Assembly: GCA_902488525.1 (NCBI GenBank)
Contig: CABTWP010000035.1
Span: forward strand, 1 to 21,386
DNA length: 21,386 nt
Source: an uncultured Collinsella sp.
Lineage (GTDB): Bacteria; Actinomycetota; Coriobacteriia; Coriobacteriales; Coriobacteriaceae
Direction of reading: 5' to 3'
The position numbers and the translations under genes were made by a program. The notes beneath the pieces were generated by a model that saw only the letters and a program-made list of their open reading frames with translations, made no database searches and was not told the DNA's origin. Below are positions 14,742 through 21,386 of this stretch, in pieces. Positions within the stretch are counted from its first letter, which is position 1, and each line of letters starts with the position of its first letter.

Positions 14742-15320
14742 TTACAGCACTAAAATCCCTAGGTGCTCCAGCAAAATCTTGAGGCCGATGAGGATGAGCA
14801 CAACGCCGCCCACGATGGTGGCGGGCTTTTCGTAGCGCGCGCCAAAGATGCGGCCAATCGCCACGCCGGCAACGGAGAAGATGAAGGTCGTGATGCCTAT
14901 GAGCGACACGGCGGGAACGATGTCGACGGAAAGCGCGGCGAACGAGATACCCACGGCCAGGGCGTCAATCGAGGTGGCGATGGCGAGGATCAGGTACTCG
15001 CCCAGGTCAATCTTTTCGGCATCCTTGCCGTCGCCTTCATCCTCGTCTTCGGTAAAGGCCTCCCACAACATTTTGCCGCCGATAAAGGCGAGCAGGATAA
15101 AGGCGATCCAATGGTCGATGGGGCCGATGATGCTCATGAATTGACTGCCAAGCGCCCATCCGATCACGGGCATGCCTGCCTGGAAGCCGCCAAAGAACAG
15201 GCCGAGCACTACGGCGACCTTAAGGTTGATCTTCTTCATGCCAAGGCCCTTGCAGATGGATACGGCAAAGGCGTCCATCGAAAGGCCAACGGCGAGCAAC
15301 ACGAGCTCTGCGAGTCCCAT
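14742..15320 (-). CDS. mntP: Manganese efflux pump MntP
   Basis: A 192-residue inner-membrane exporter that removes excess Mn(II); E. coli MntP is about 188 residues. Six hydrophobic segments are visible. The two symmetric halves carry the family's intramembrane aspartates in GLSMDAFAVS (12-21, D16) and ATSIDALAVG (115-124, D119). FGGFQAGMPVIGW (43-55) is also typical. A very acidic cytoplasmic loop EDEDEGDGKD (91-100) separates the halves. The ATG at 15320 has AGAGGGAG upstream and gives the usual start. A longer frame to 15473 would translate the riboswitch and terminator and is rejected. Expression is probably controlled by the manganese riboswitch at 15412-15510. Confidence 0.95.
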   Translation of the reverse strand: MGLAELVLLAVGLSMDAFAVSICKGLGMKKINLKVAVVLGLFFGGFQAGMPVIGWALGSQFMSIIGPIDHWIAFILLAFIGGKMLWEAFTEDEDEGDGKDAEKIDLGEYLILAIATSIDALAVGISFAALSVDIVPAVSLIGITTFIFSVAGVAIGRIFGARYEKPATIVGGVVLILIGLKILLEHLGILVL

Positions 15321-15373
15321 AGTCTGGCTCCCTCTCTGCGGGCGGGCCCGCGTGTACCTCTTGGGGGAGTAAC

Positions 15374-15417
15374 AAAAAAGACTCGTGGCGTACGCGTTGC
15401 GCGCACAGCCACGAGTC
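15374..15417 (-). terminator. Riboswitch expression-platform terminator of mntP
   Basis: On the minus strand GACTCGTGGC and GCCACGAGTC (15408-15417 and 15380-15389) form a 10-bp stem, extended by an inner 7-bp GTGCGCG/CGCGTAC stem with one wobble. TTTTTT follows (15374-15379). Its first arm overlaps the 3' end of the aptamer, so aptamer folding and termination compete. This fits the ON-type control known for manganese riboswitches. Confidence 0.85.
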
Positions 15418-15510
15418 TCGTTCATTAAGGCAAGCCAGGTCGCATCGGCCAGTGTGTTGACTTGCCGCGCCACCGGAGGCGAACCCGATCACGCGACTAC
15501 TCCCTCATTT
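15412..15510 (-). promoter_or_regulatory. yybP-ykoY-like manganese riboswitch
   Basis: The minus-strand leader of mntP begins with GAGGGAGTAG (15497-15506) and ends with GAACGAGACT (15415-15424), which match the conserved 5' and 3' cores of the yybP-ykoY class as I remember them. Between them GGCAAG and CTTGCC form a 6-bp hairpin carrying AGTCAACA. The gene downstream, mntP, is the classic target of this riboswitch in E. coli. A possible outer stem pairs ATGAG at the 5' end with CTCGT, which is part of the terminator arm. I could not run a covariance model, so borders are approximate. Confidence 0.78.
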
Positions 15511-15522
15511 ATGCGAATCCCG

Positions 15523-15531
15523 ATGCTACCA
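15523..15531 (-). promoter_or_regulatory. Possible extended -10 promoter for the mntP riboswitch transcript
   Basis: On the minus strand TGGTAGCAT matches an extended -10. It would place the transcription start near 15516, directly before the aptamer core. No good -35 is seen. The remaining bases to 15667, between this site and disA, show no gene and no clear plus-strand promoter. A TTGACG at 15631 lacks a -10 at the right distance. Confidence 0.4.
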
Positions 15532-15667
15532 CATAAGCAGCTCATTTGGATTGGGGCTCTCAGCTGTGTTCGCTCATTCTGTAAGCATCGGATTTTGCGG
15601 GCGTCACAGGGGCAAACCGTGAGAAACTTATTGACGTTTATGGAGCGTATACGATGGGAGCGATGCC

Positions 15668-16735
15668 TTGGATAAGAACGAGCTGCAAAAGCGTATGGAA
15701 CAGGCCATTCGCCTGACGGCACCTGGCCAGCCGATCCGCACCGCCCTCGACATGATCATTGCCGGTCACCTGGGTGCCCTTATCTGCGTCGGCGACACTG
15801 AAAACGTGCTCGCTGCCGGTAACGACGGCTTCCCGCTCAACATTTCGTTTACCTCGAACCGCCTGTTCGAGCTTTCCAAGATGGACGGCGCCATCGTTAT
15901 CGATGGTGACCTCACCCAGATCCTGCGCGCCAACTTCCACCTCAATCCCGATCCCTCGCTCGCCACGAGTGAGACGGGCATGCGTCACCGTACTGCCGCT
16001 CGCATGTCGGTGCTCACCGACGCCATCGTGATCTCGGTTTCGGCTCGTCGTGCCGTCGTCAACGTGTACGTCCACGGCAAGAGCTACGAGATCCAGCCCG
16101 TCACCACCATCATGAGCTCGGTCAACCAGCTCGTCGCCACGCTCCAGACTACCCGTCAGTCGCTCGATCGCTCCCTACTGCGCCTGACGGCCCTTGAGCT
16201 CGACGACTACGTCACGCTCGCCGACATCACCGGCATCTTCTCGAGTTTCGAGATCATGCAACAGGCAAAGACCGAGCTTAAGGATTGCATCGTCAAGCTG
16301 GGTAACCAGGGCAAGCTCGTGCAGATGCAGCTCGAGCAGCTCGCGGGCTCCAGCATGGATACCGAATACGACTTGATGATCCGCGACTACGCAAGCGATT
16401 CCTCCGAGGCAAACGCCGAGAAGATTCGCGCCGAGCTGAGCCGCATGACGCCTAAGGACCTGTCCGACCCGCAGCATGTGGCGGCGGTTCTGGGCTATGA
16501 CGACCTGGACGAGGACTCCGTCATGACGCCGCTGGGCCTGCGCACGCTTTCGCGCGTGTCCGTCGTGCGCGACGGCGTGGCCGAGAAGATCGTCGACGAG
16601 TACGGCTCGCTGCAGGAGCTCATGGATGACATCAGCGAGGATCCGGAGCGCCTGGGCGACTTTGGCGTTAACAACCCTGCCATTCTTGCGGACTCCCTGT
16701 ACCGCATGAAGGGCACCAAACAGGGGAACGCATAA
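15668..16735 (+). CDS. disA: Diadenylate cyclase DisA (c-di-AMP synthase, DNA integrity scanning)
   Basis: A 355-residue protein, close to the 357-360 usual for DisA. It condenses two ATP to c-di-AMP and scans DNA for branched structures that stop synthesis. The DAC domain (about 10-145) has the catalytic DGA (73-75) and RHRT (106-109) motifs intact. A helical linker follows (150-260). The C-terminal helix-hairpin-helix DNA-binding domain spans about 285-345, including GLRTLSRV (290-297). The start is TTG at 15668: GGGAG lies 7 nt upstream, whereas the first ATG in frame (15692) has no ribosome site and would cut into the first helix. The gene begins a tight operon with ispD (1-nt overlap). 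radA, the usual neighbour, is absent. Confidence 0.95.
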   Translation: MDKNELQKRMEQAIRLTAPGQPIRTALDMIIAGHLGALICVGDTENVLAAGNDGFPLNISFTSNRLFELSKMDGAIVIDGDLTQILRANFHLNPDPSLATSETGMRHRTAARMSVLTDAIVISVSARRAVVNVYVHGKSYEIQPVTTIMSSVNQLVATLQTTRQSLDRSLLRLTALELDDYVTLADITGIFSSFEIMQQAKTELKDCIVKLGNQGKLVQMQLEQLAGSSMDTEYDLMIRDYASDSSEANAEKIRAELSRMTPKDLSDPQHVAAVLGYDDLDEDSVMTPLGLRTLSRVSVVRDGVAEKIVDEYGSLQELMDDISEDPERLGDFGVNNPAILADSLYRMKGTKQGNA

Positions 16736-17463
16736 TGGCGCCCGTATGCGCCGTGGTCGTTGCCGGCGGCAGCGGCCAGCGCTTTGGAAATCCCGGCGGC
16801 AAGCAGCTCGTTAACGTGGCGGGCCGTCCGCTCATGAGCTGGTCCATCCGCGCGTTCGATCGTAGCGACAAGGTCGGCCACATTGTGGTGGTGTGTCCTG
16901 CCGAGCGCCGTGCCGAGATGCGCCGCCTGGCCATCGACCCGTTTGACTACGACACGCCCATCAGCTTTGCCGATGCCGGCGATACCCGTCAGGATTCCAC
17001 CCGTGCCGGCGTGCATGCGGTTCCGGCGGGCTTTGAATACGTCGCCATTCACGATGGCGCTCGTCCGCTCATTACGACCGAGGCCATCGACCACGCTATC
17101 GACGTGCTTGTGAGCGACCGCTCGCTCGACGGTGTCGTGTGCGGTCAGCCCGCGATCGACACGCTCAAGATCGTCGATGGCGACAACATCGTCGAGACGC
17201 CGCCGCGCGAGCTCTATTGGGCCGCGCAGACGCCGCAGATCTTTAGCGTCGATGCTATGAAGCGCGCTCACGCCGCTGCTATTGCCGAGGGCTTTATCGG
17301 TACCGATGATTCGTCGTTGGTCGAGCGCATGGGCGGACGCGTCCGCTGCGTCCAGAGCCCGCGCGACAACCTTAAGGTGACGGTGCCCGAGGACTTGCGT
17401 CCCGTAACCGCGATTCTGCTTGGCCGCATGGCCGAGGGAGAGGACCTTCCCCATGTTCAGTAA
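16735..17463 (+). CDS. ispD: 2-C-methyl-D-erythritol 4-phosphate cytidylyltransferase IspD
   Basis: A 242-residue cytosolic enzyme of the MEP isoprenoid pathway; it joins CTP and methylerythritol 4-phosphate to give CDP-ME. The N-terminal nucleotide-binding signature AGGSGQRFG (10-18) with R16 and K23 is intact. HDGARP (106-111) supplies the metal-binding aspartate, and PPRELYWAAQTPQIF (156-170), TDDSSLVE (190-197) and DNLKVTVPEDL (211-221) are all typical. The ATG overlaps the disA stop codon by one base (TAATG), which implies translational coupling. It also overlaps ispF by 11 nt. The two genes encode steps three and five of the pathway; ispE is not in the window. Confidence 0.95.
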   Translation: MAPVCAVVVAGGSGQRFGNPGGKQLVNVAGRPLMSWSIRAFDRSDKVGHIVVVCPAERRAEMRRLAIDPFDYDTPISFADAGDTRQDSTRAGVHAVPAGFEYVAIHDGARPLITTEAIDHAIDVLVSDRSLDGVVCGQPAIDTLKIVDGDNIVETPPRELYWAAQTPQIFSVDAMKRAHAAAIAEGFIGTDDSSLVERMGGRVRCVQSPRDNLKVTVPEDLRPVTAILLGRMAEGEDLPHVQ

Positions 17464-17947
17464 CCTGCGCATTGGCCATGGCTACGACGTTCACCGTCTG
17501 GTGGAGGGGCGTCGATGTATCATCGGCGGTGTCGATATTCCCTACGAGCGTGGCCTGCTGGGCCACTCGGATGCCGATGTGCTCGCGCACGCCTTGGCCG
17601 ACGCCATTCTGGGCGCCTGCCGCGGGGGAGACATCGGCAAGCTATTCCCCGATACCGACCCCGCCTATGAGGGTGCTGATTCGATGGTGCTGCTCGCTCG
17701 CGTGATGGGCTATGCGCGCGAGCTGGGCTTCGAGTTTGTCGATGCCGATTGCACCATTGCCTGTCAGCAACCCAAGATCACCCCGCACCGCGATGCCATG
17801 CGCGCCAACCTTGCCCATGCCCTGGGCGTTGACGTCGGAAACGTGGGCGTCGCCGCCACTACGACCGAAAAGCTCGGTTGGGAAGGCCAGGGCGAGGGAA
17901 TCGGCGCCTGGGCCGTCTGCCTGCTACAGAAAACCGTTAAGGAGTAA
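17453..17947 (+). CDS. ispF: 2-C-methyl-D-erythritol 2,4-cyclodiphosphate synthase IspF
   Basis: A 164-residue enzyme, close to the usual 155-160, which forms the cyclic diphosphate of the MEP pathway with release of CMP and works as a homotrimer. The zinc ligands are D12 and H14 (in GHGYDVH, 8-14) and H46. GHSDADV (37-43), GDIGKLFPDTD (59-69), the acidic loop and the TTTEKLGWEGQGEGIGAWA stretch (136-154) are intact. The ATG at 17453 starts inside the last codons of ispD and has AGGA 8 nt upstream; an in-frame ATG at 17420 would add 11 residues inside ispD and is less likely. cysS follows after 3 nt. Confidence 0.95.
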   Translation: MFSNLRIGHGYDVHRLVEGRRCIIGGVDIPYERGLLGHSDADVLAHALADAILGACRGGDIGKLFPDTDPAYEGADSMVLLARVMGYARELGFEFVDADCTIACQQPKITPHRDAMRANLAHALGVDVGNVGVAATTTEKLGWEGQGEGIGAWAVCLLQKTVKE

Positions 17948-17950
17948 CGA

Positions 17951-19417
17951 ATGCGTATCTACAACAGCGCTACCCATAAAAAGGAAGAGTTCCAGCCCAT
18001 CGAGTCCGGCAAGGTCCGCATGTACGTGTGCGGCCCCACGGTCTACGACAACATCCACATCGGCAATGCCCGCACGTTCATCAGCTTTGACGTGATTCGT
18101 CGCTGGCTCATCGCGAGCGGCTACGAGGTCACGTTCGCCCAGAACCTCACCGATGTCGATGACAAGATCATCAAGCGCGCCAACGAGCAGGGCCGCACTG
18201 CCGCCGAGGTCGCGACGGAGTTCTCCGACAAGTTCATCGGCGTCATGCGCGCCGCCAACGTGCTCGATCCCGATGTGCGTCCTCGCGCCACCAAGGAGAT
18301 CGGCCCCATGATCGCCATGATCAAGACGCTCATCGAGCAGGGCCACGCCTACGCCGCCGATAACGGCGATGTGTACTTTGCCGTGCGCAGCGATCCCAAC
18401 TATGGTCAGGTCTCGGGCCGCAACATCGACGACCTTATGGTTGGCGCGCGCATCGAGGAGAACGAGGACAAGAACGACCCGCTCGACTTTGCCCTGTGGA
18501 AGGCCGCCAAGCCCGGCGAGCCCAGCTGGCCGAGCCCCTGGGGCGAGGGGCGTCCCGGTTGGCACACCGAGTGCGCCGCCATGGTGCACCGCTACCTGGG
18601 CACCCCGATCGACATCCACGGCGGCGGCTCCGACCTTGCCTTCCCGCATCACGAGAACGAGTGCGCCCAGGCCACCTGCGCTTGGCACCAGGGCTTCTCC
18701 AACACCTGGATGCACACGGGCATGCTACTGGTCGACGGCGAGAAGATGTCCAAGTCGCTCGGAAACTTCTTTACGCTGGCCGAGGTGCTCGAGCAGCACT
18801 CTGCCGCGGCCCTGCGCCTGCTGATGCTGCAGACGAGCTATCGCTCGCCGCTCGACTTCTCCTGGGAGCGCCTGGAGGGTGCCGAGAATTCGCTCACGCG
18901 TATTGCCGGTACGGTCGAGAACCTGCGTTGGGCCGCGAACCATGCGACGGCCGACGCCGATGAGGCTGCCGCCGAGGCGTTTGCCGCCAAGGCCGCCGAG
19001 ACCCGTGCCGCCTTTAAGGAGTGCATGGACGACGACTTTAACACCGCTGGTGCCATGGGTGCTGTCTTTGGCTTTGTGACCGAGTGCAACCAGTACCTGG
19101 AGCAGGCGGGCGACGCTGCCGACAAGGCCGCCGCGCTTGCCGCCGCCGACACGCTGGCCGAGCTGCTCGATACGTTTGGTGTTGAGCTTCCCGAGCCCAA
19201 GGTCGAGCTGCCGCTGGGTCTGCTAGGCGTTGCCGCCGGCCTGGTCGCCTACACGGGTGACGACGTGGACGAGGCCGCTGCCAAGATTCTCGAGGCCCGC
19301 GCCGAGGCCCGCGCCGCCAAGAACTGGGATCTGGCCGACGCCATCCGCGACCAGCTCAAGGATCTGGGCCTCACCATTGAGGATACCGCCGCCGGCACCC
19401 GTATCAAATCTCTCTAA
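17951..19417 (+). CDS. cysS: Cysteinyl-tRNA synthetase
   Basis: A 488-residue class I aminoacyl-tRNA synthetase that charges tRNA-Cys. The HIGH-type motif reads HIGN (36-39) within CGPTVYDNIHIGNARTF, and KMSKS is at 265-269. The zinc that selects cysteine is bound by C27, C208, H233 and E237, the same set as in E. coli shifted by one. The C-terminal part (about 330-488) is alanine-rich and helical, ending in the anticodon-binding region. AAGGAG overlaps the end of ispF and lies 6 nt before the ATG, so it belongs to the disA-ispD-ispF transcript. The insertion seen between ispF and cysS in Bacillus (gltX, cysE) is absent. Confidence 0.97.
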   Translation: MRIYNSATHKKEEFQPIESGKVRMYVCGPTVYDNIHIGNARTFISFDVIRRWLIASGYEVTFAQNLTDVDDKIIKRANEQGRTAAEVATEFSDKFIGVMRAANVLDPDVRPRATKEIGPMIAMIKTLIEQGHAYAADNGDVYFAVRSDPNYGQVSGRNIDDLMVGARIEENEDKNDPLDFALWKAAKPGEPSWPSPWGEGRPGWHTECAAMVHRYLGTPIDIHGGGSDLAFPHHENECAQATCAWHQGFSNTWMHTGMLLVDGEKMSKSLGNFFTLAEVLEQHSAAALRLLMLQTSYRSPLDFSWERLEGAENSLTRIAGTVENLRWAANHATADADEAAAEAFAAKAAETRAAFKECMDDDFNTAGAMGAVFGFVTECNQYLEQAGDAADKAAALAAADTLAELLDTFGVELPEPKVELPLGLLGVAAGLVAYTGDDVDEAAAKILEARAEARAAKNWDLADAIRDQLKDLGLTIEDTAAGTRIKSL

Positions 19418-19423
19418 TCCCCG

Positions 19424-19525
19424 CGGGTTTCCCAAGCACCCGACCTTGCCGTTCAAACCGTCGCTCGCGTACTCAAGTACGCGTCGCTCCTCTTTCACGG
19501 CAATCTCGGGCACTTGGAAAACCCG
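19424..19525 (+). repeat. Long palindromic unit 1 between cysS and rlmB
   Basis: A 102-nt hairpin built of stacked stems: CGGGTTT/AAACCCG (19424-19430 with 19519-19525), CCAAG/CTTGG, CCCGA/TCGGG and TTGCCGT/ACGGCAA (19446-19452 with 19497-19503). It is topped by a separate CGCGTACT/AGTACGCG stem (19466-19483). Small 1-2 nt internal loops separate the stems. It starts 7 nt after the cysS stop codon. No T run follows, so it is not a plain terminator, though it will fold in the mRNA. Confidence 0.85.
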
Positions 19526-19526
19526 T

Positions 19527-19631
19527 ACCGACCGCCCGAGCCACGGCACCTTGCCTTTCAATCGTCGGGCATGACCTCAAGGTCTATGCCCTCCTCTTTC
19601 AAGGCAATCTGCCGCACCTCGGGCGGTCGGT
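19527..19631 (+). repeat. Long palindromic unit 2, a diverged copy of unit 1
   Basis: A 105-nt hairpin with a 14-bp perfect base (19527-19540 with 19618-19631). Above it lie GGCA/TGCC, TTGCCTT/AAGGCAA (19551-19557 with 19601-19607) and an apical GGGCAT/ATGCCC stem (19567-19591). It shares blocks with unit 1 at a constant offset of 104-105 nt: ACCTTGCC, TTCAA, CTCCTCTTTCA and GGCAATCT. A loosely T-rich stretch (TCTATTTGTTTCG) follows, so this unit may help terminate the cysS transcript. Confidence 0.85.
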
Positions 19632-19672
19632 CTATTTGTTTCGTTTGATAGTTGTATTTAGGAGGTCGCTTT

Positions 19673-20593
19673 ATGGCCGACAATCGCAAGCGTGCGCCTC
19701 GTGGCGGCAAGCAGGCCGCTTCTGGCTCGCGTCCGATTCGCCGCAACGACCGCGCTGCCGCTCCCAAGGGCCAGCGCGAGCGCTCCCAAGCCCAGGCTGC
19801 GCGTCCGCAGCGAGATCGCAACCGTGACAACGTTCAGGTCTCCAAGGGCGAGTTTATCGAAGGCCGCCGTGCTGCCGCCGAGGCGCTGCGTACCGGCTTT
19901 CCCGTCAAGTGCGCGCTCATCGCCGAGGGCGGCGAGCGCGATGCCGCCCTGTCTCGTCTGGTCGATGACCTCAACGCCGCGGGCGTCCGCATTAAGTATG
20001 TGCCGCGCGCGCAGCTCGATGCGCTGTCGAGCCATGGCGCTCACCAGGGCATTGCGCTCGAGGTGGGCAACTTCCCCTATGCCGATGTCGCTGATATCCT
20101 CGACCGCGCGGGCGACGGTCCGGCGCTCGTCATCGTGCTCGACCATGTGACCGACGACGGCAACTTTGGCGCCATCGTGCGCTCCGCCGAGGTTGTGGGC
20201 GCGGCCGGCGTCGTCATCGCCAACAAGCGTGCCGCCGGCGTGACCGTGGGCAGCTACAAGACCTCAGCCGGCGCCGTCATGCATCTGCCTATCGCGCAGG
20301 TTCCAAATATCGCCCGTGCACTCGACGACCTCAAGGCCGCTGGCTTTTGGGTGGGCGGTGCCTCCGAGCACGCCGAAGGCAGTTGCTGGGATGCTCCCTT
20401 CGAGGGCCGTGTGGCTCTCGTCATGGGCTCCGAGGGCGACGGCATCTCGCGCCTGGTGCTCGAGAAATGCGACTTTTTGACCAAGCTTCCCCAGCGCGGC
20501 ATGACCGAGAGCCTCAACGTTGCCCAGGCAACGACGGCGCTATGCTTTGAGTGGTTACGTCGCAACGCCGGCGAGCTCATGGGGGAGGAGTAG
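19673..20593 (+). CDS. rlmB: 23S rRNA (guanosine-2'-O)-methyltransferase RlmB-like, TrmH/SPOUT family
   Basis: A 306-residue SPOUT methyltransferase. Relatives methylate G2251 of 23S rRNA with S-adenosylmethionine. Residues 1-55 are a disordered, Arg/Lys/Gln-rich extension absent from short RlmB proteins and probably RNA-binding. The substrate-binding domain spans about 58-135. The three knot motifs are LDHVTDDGNFGAIVRSAE (156-173, with N164 and R170), ALVMGSEGDGISR (248-260) and TESLNVAQATTAL (278-290). The usual serine after SLNV is alanine here. The ATG at 19673 has AGGAGG 7 nt upstream; a TTG at 19652 would add 7 residues before the ribosome site and is rejected. The exact rRNA target is inferred from gene order, where B. 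subtilis has yacO (rlmB) followed by yacP. Confidence 0.9.
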   Translation: MADNRKRAPRGGKQAASGSRPIRRNDRAAAPKGQRERSQAQAARPQRDRNRDNVQVSKGEFIEGRRAAAEALRTGFPVKCALIAEGGERDAALSRLVDDLNAAGVRIKYVPRAQLDALSSHGAHQGIALEVGNFPYADVADILDRAGDGPALVIVLDHVTDDGNFGAIVRSAEVVGAAGVVIANKRAAGVTVGSYKTSAGAVMHLPIAQVPNIARALDDLKAAGFWVGGASEHAEGSCWDAPFEGRVALVMGSEGDGISRLVLEKCDFLTKLPQRGMTESLNVAQATTALCFEWLRRNAGELMGEE

Positions 20594-20596
20594 CGC

Positions 20597-21274
20597 ATGT
20601 CCAAGAAGAACCGCGCCAAGTCCAAGGCCAAGCGTTTTGGCGAAGGCTCGGCCAAGCCGATTGTTTCGGCCGCGACCTATGGTGTGGGCGGCAATGCGTT
20701 TGCGCAGGCCATCGCCGATCCGGTCTCGACGGTGCATTCCAATAAGCCCGAGCTGCTGGTGGTCGACGGTTACAACGTGATCCACTGCACGCCGCGCTAC
20801 GAAAAGCTCGTATACGACCATTCCGACGATCCGTATTCCAGCGACGTTCACGATATGGCGCGCACCGCCCTCATCAACGACGTCGCCGCCTTTGCCCAGG
20901 GCCGCTACGAGGCCGTGATCGTGTTCGACGGCGCGGGCAATATCTCCAGCGAGCGCCCCAACCTGCCGGCTCGCGGCGTGCGCATCGAGTTTTCGCCGAC
21001 GGGCGTCTCTGCCGATACCGTGGTGCAGAAGCTCTGCATCGAGGCACGTGAGGAGGGCCGCGCGTGCTCCGTGGTGTCGAGTGACGGCACAATTCAAGCC
21101 GTCGTCATGGGCAAGGGTGTCACGCGTATCTCGAGCCGCATGCTGGTGGACGAGATCAAGCAGATTGACAACGACGTTCACGAGGCCGAGGAGGCCCCGC
21201 AGATCAAGATGACCCTGGGCAGCCGCTTGAGCCCCGAGGCCTTGGCCAAGCTCAAGGCCCTGCGCGGACGGTAG
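20597..21274 (+). CDS. yacP: NYN-domain nuclease, YacP/Rae1 family
   Basis: A 225-residue protein of the YacP family. The B. subtilis member, Rae1, is a ribosome-associated endonuclease that cuts mRNA in the A site; it is about 170 residues. The PIN-like NYN domain spans about 52-195, with acidic residues at D57 (VVDGYNVI), D111 (VFDGAGN), D140 (GVSADTVVQ) and D163 (VSSDGTIQ) in the expected places. Residues 1-50 are an extra basic, low-complexity extension like that of the neighbouring rlmB product. The ATG is 3 nt after the rlmB stop, with GGAGGAG over the rlmB end, so the two are co-translated. Ribosome targeting is inferred from the family. Confidence 0.88.
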   Translation: MSKKNRAKSKAKRFGEGSAKPIVSAATYGVGGNAFAQAIADPVSTVHSNKPELLVVDGYNVIHCTPRYEKLVYDHSDDPYSSDVHDMARTALINDVAAFAQGRYEAVIVFDGAGNISSERPNLPARGVRIEFSPTGVSADTVVQKLCIEAREEGRACSVVSSDGTIQAVVMGKGVTRISSRMLVDEIKQIDNDVHEAEEAPQIKMTLGSRLSPEALAKLKALRGR

Positions 21275-21275
21275 G

Positions 21276-21309
21276 GGAGTTGGCGGGGCAATGCTGCCTT
21301 GCTAACTCC
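21276..21309 (+). repeat. Hairpin directly after yacP
   Basis: GGAGTTGGC (21276-21284) pairs with GCTAACTCC (21301-21309), 9 bp with one G-T wobble, and an inner GGCA/TGCC stem (21287-21298) closes it. No T tract follows. It may protect the mRNA end or be a degenerate terminator. Confidence 0.45.
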
Positions 21310-21336
21310 ATTCAGCGATGTCGATCATTCTTTCGT

Positions 21337-21360
21337 GGCGCCACGCTAGCGCCTCTTTTT
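21337..21360 (+). terminator. Possible terminator of the rlmB-yacP transcript
   Basis: GGCGC (21337-21341) pairs with GCGCC (21349-21353) around a 7-nt loop and is followed by TCTTTTT. The stem is short. An overlapping 12-bp self-complementary stretch, CGTGGCGCCACG (21334-21345), offers another fold. Nothing further is seen to the end of the window. Confidence 0.45.
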
Positions 21361-21386
21361 GATAAGGTCGTCTCTCTGCAAGAGCA

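Noticed and set aside
15321..15473. Upstream in-frame start extending MntP by 51 residues
   Set aside because: It would translate through the riboswitch and its terminator, and the extra residues are not like a membrane protein start.
19424..19631. CRISPR array
   Set aside because: Two diverged hairpin units without identical repeats, regular spacers or cas genes.

Overview
The window is a contiguous piece of a GC-rich actinobacterial chromosome, most likely from Collinsella or a close relative in Coriobacteriia. I infer this from the protein set, the G/C-rich third codon positions, the strong Shine-Dalgarno sites and the Firmicutes-like clpC-to-yacP gene order. No database search was possible, so the genus is an inference. 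I see no rRNA, tRNA, CRISPR array, integrase or intact insertion sequence.

Layout. Positions 1-381 hold an upstream terminator and a cluster of short degenerate repeats. A ThrE-type threonine/serine exporter follows (382-1950), then a palindromic repeat, a leader with a strong terminator and a small DUF2798 membrane protein (2255-2812). Next comes a self-contained unit of a 1479-residue 2-hydroxyacyl-CoA dehydratase activase/dehydratase-like protein (3094-7533) overlapped by a TetR regulator (7517-8206). A perfect 21-bp palindrome lies in front of the big gene and is the obvious candidate operator.

From 8404 onward the backbone is the conserved cluster clpC ... disA-ispD-ispF-cysS-rlmB-yacP, which in Bacillus runs clpC-radA-disA-yacL-ispD-ispF and onward. 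Here radA is absent and the clpC-disA interval holds pepD (plus strand) and, on the minus strand, a HipBA toxin-antitoxin module and the manganese exporter mntP. mntP has a yybP-ykoY-like manganese riboswitch ending in a strong terminator. The mntP terminator is merged with the palindromic promoter/operator region of hipBA.

How the genes fit together. disA makes c-di-AMP. ispD and ispF supply two MEP-pathway steps to isoprenoids. cysS charges tRNA-Cys, rlmB methylates 23S rRNA and yacP/rae1 is a ribosome-linked nuclease. They are tightly spaced or overlapping from disA to cysS, and again from rlmB to yacP. Between cysS and rlmB sit two adjacent ~103-nt hairpins that are diverged copies of one another.

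Most interesting for follow-up: the TetR/operator/giant Fe-S protein unit, the twin palindromes at 19424-19631, the hipBA operator/terminator overlap with an apparent double frame change in hipB, and the replacement of radA by pepD-hipBA-mntP. Nothing here is clearly a wholly new system. The giant Fe-S protein unit has no known substrate and is the best candidate.
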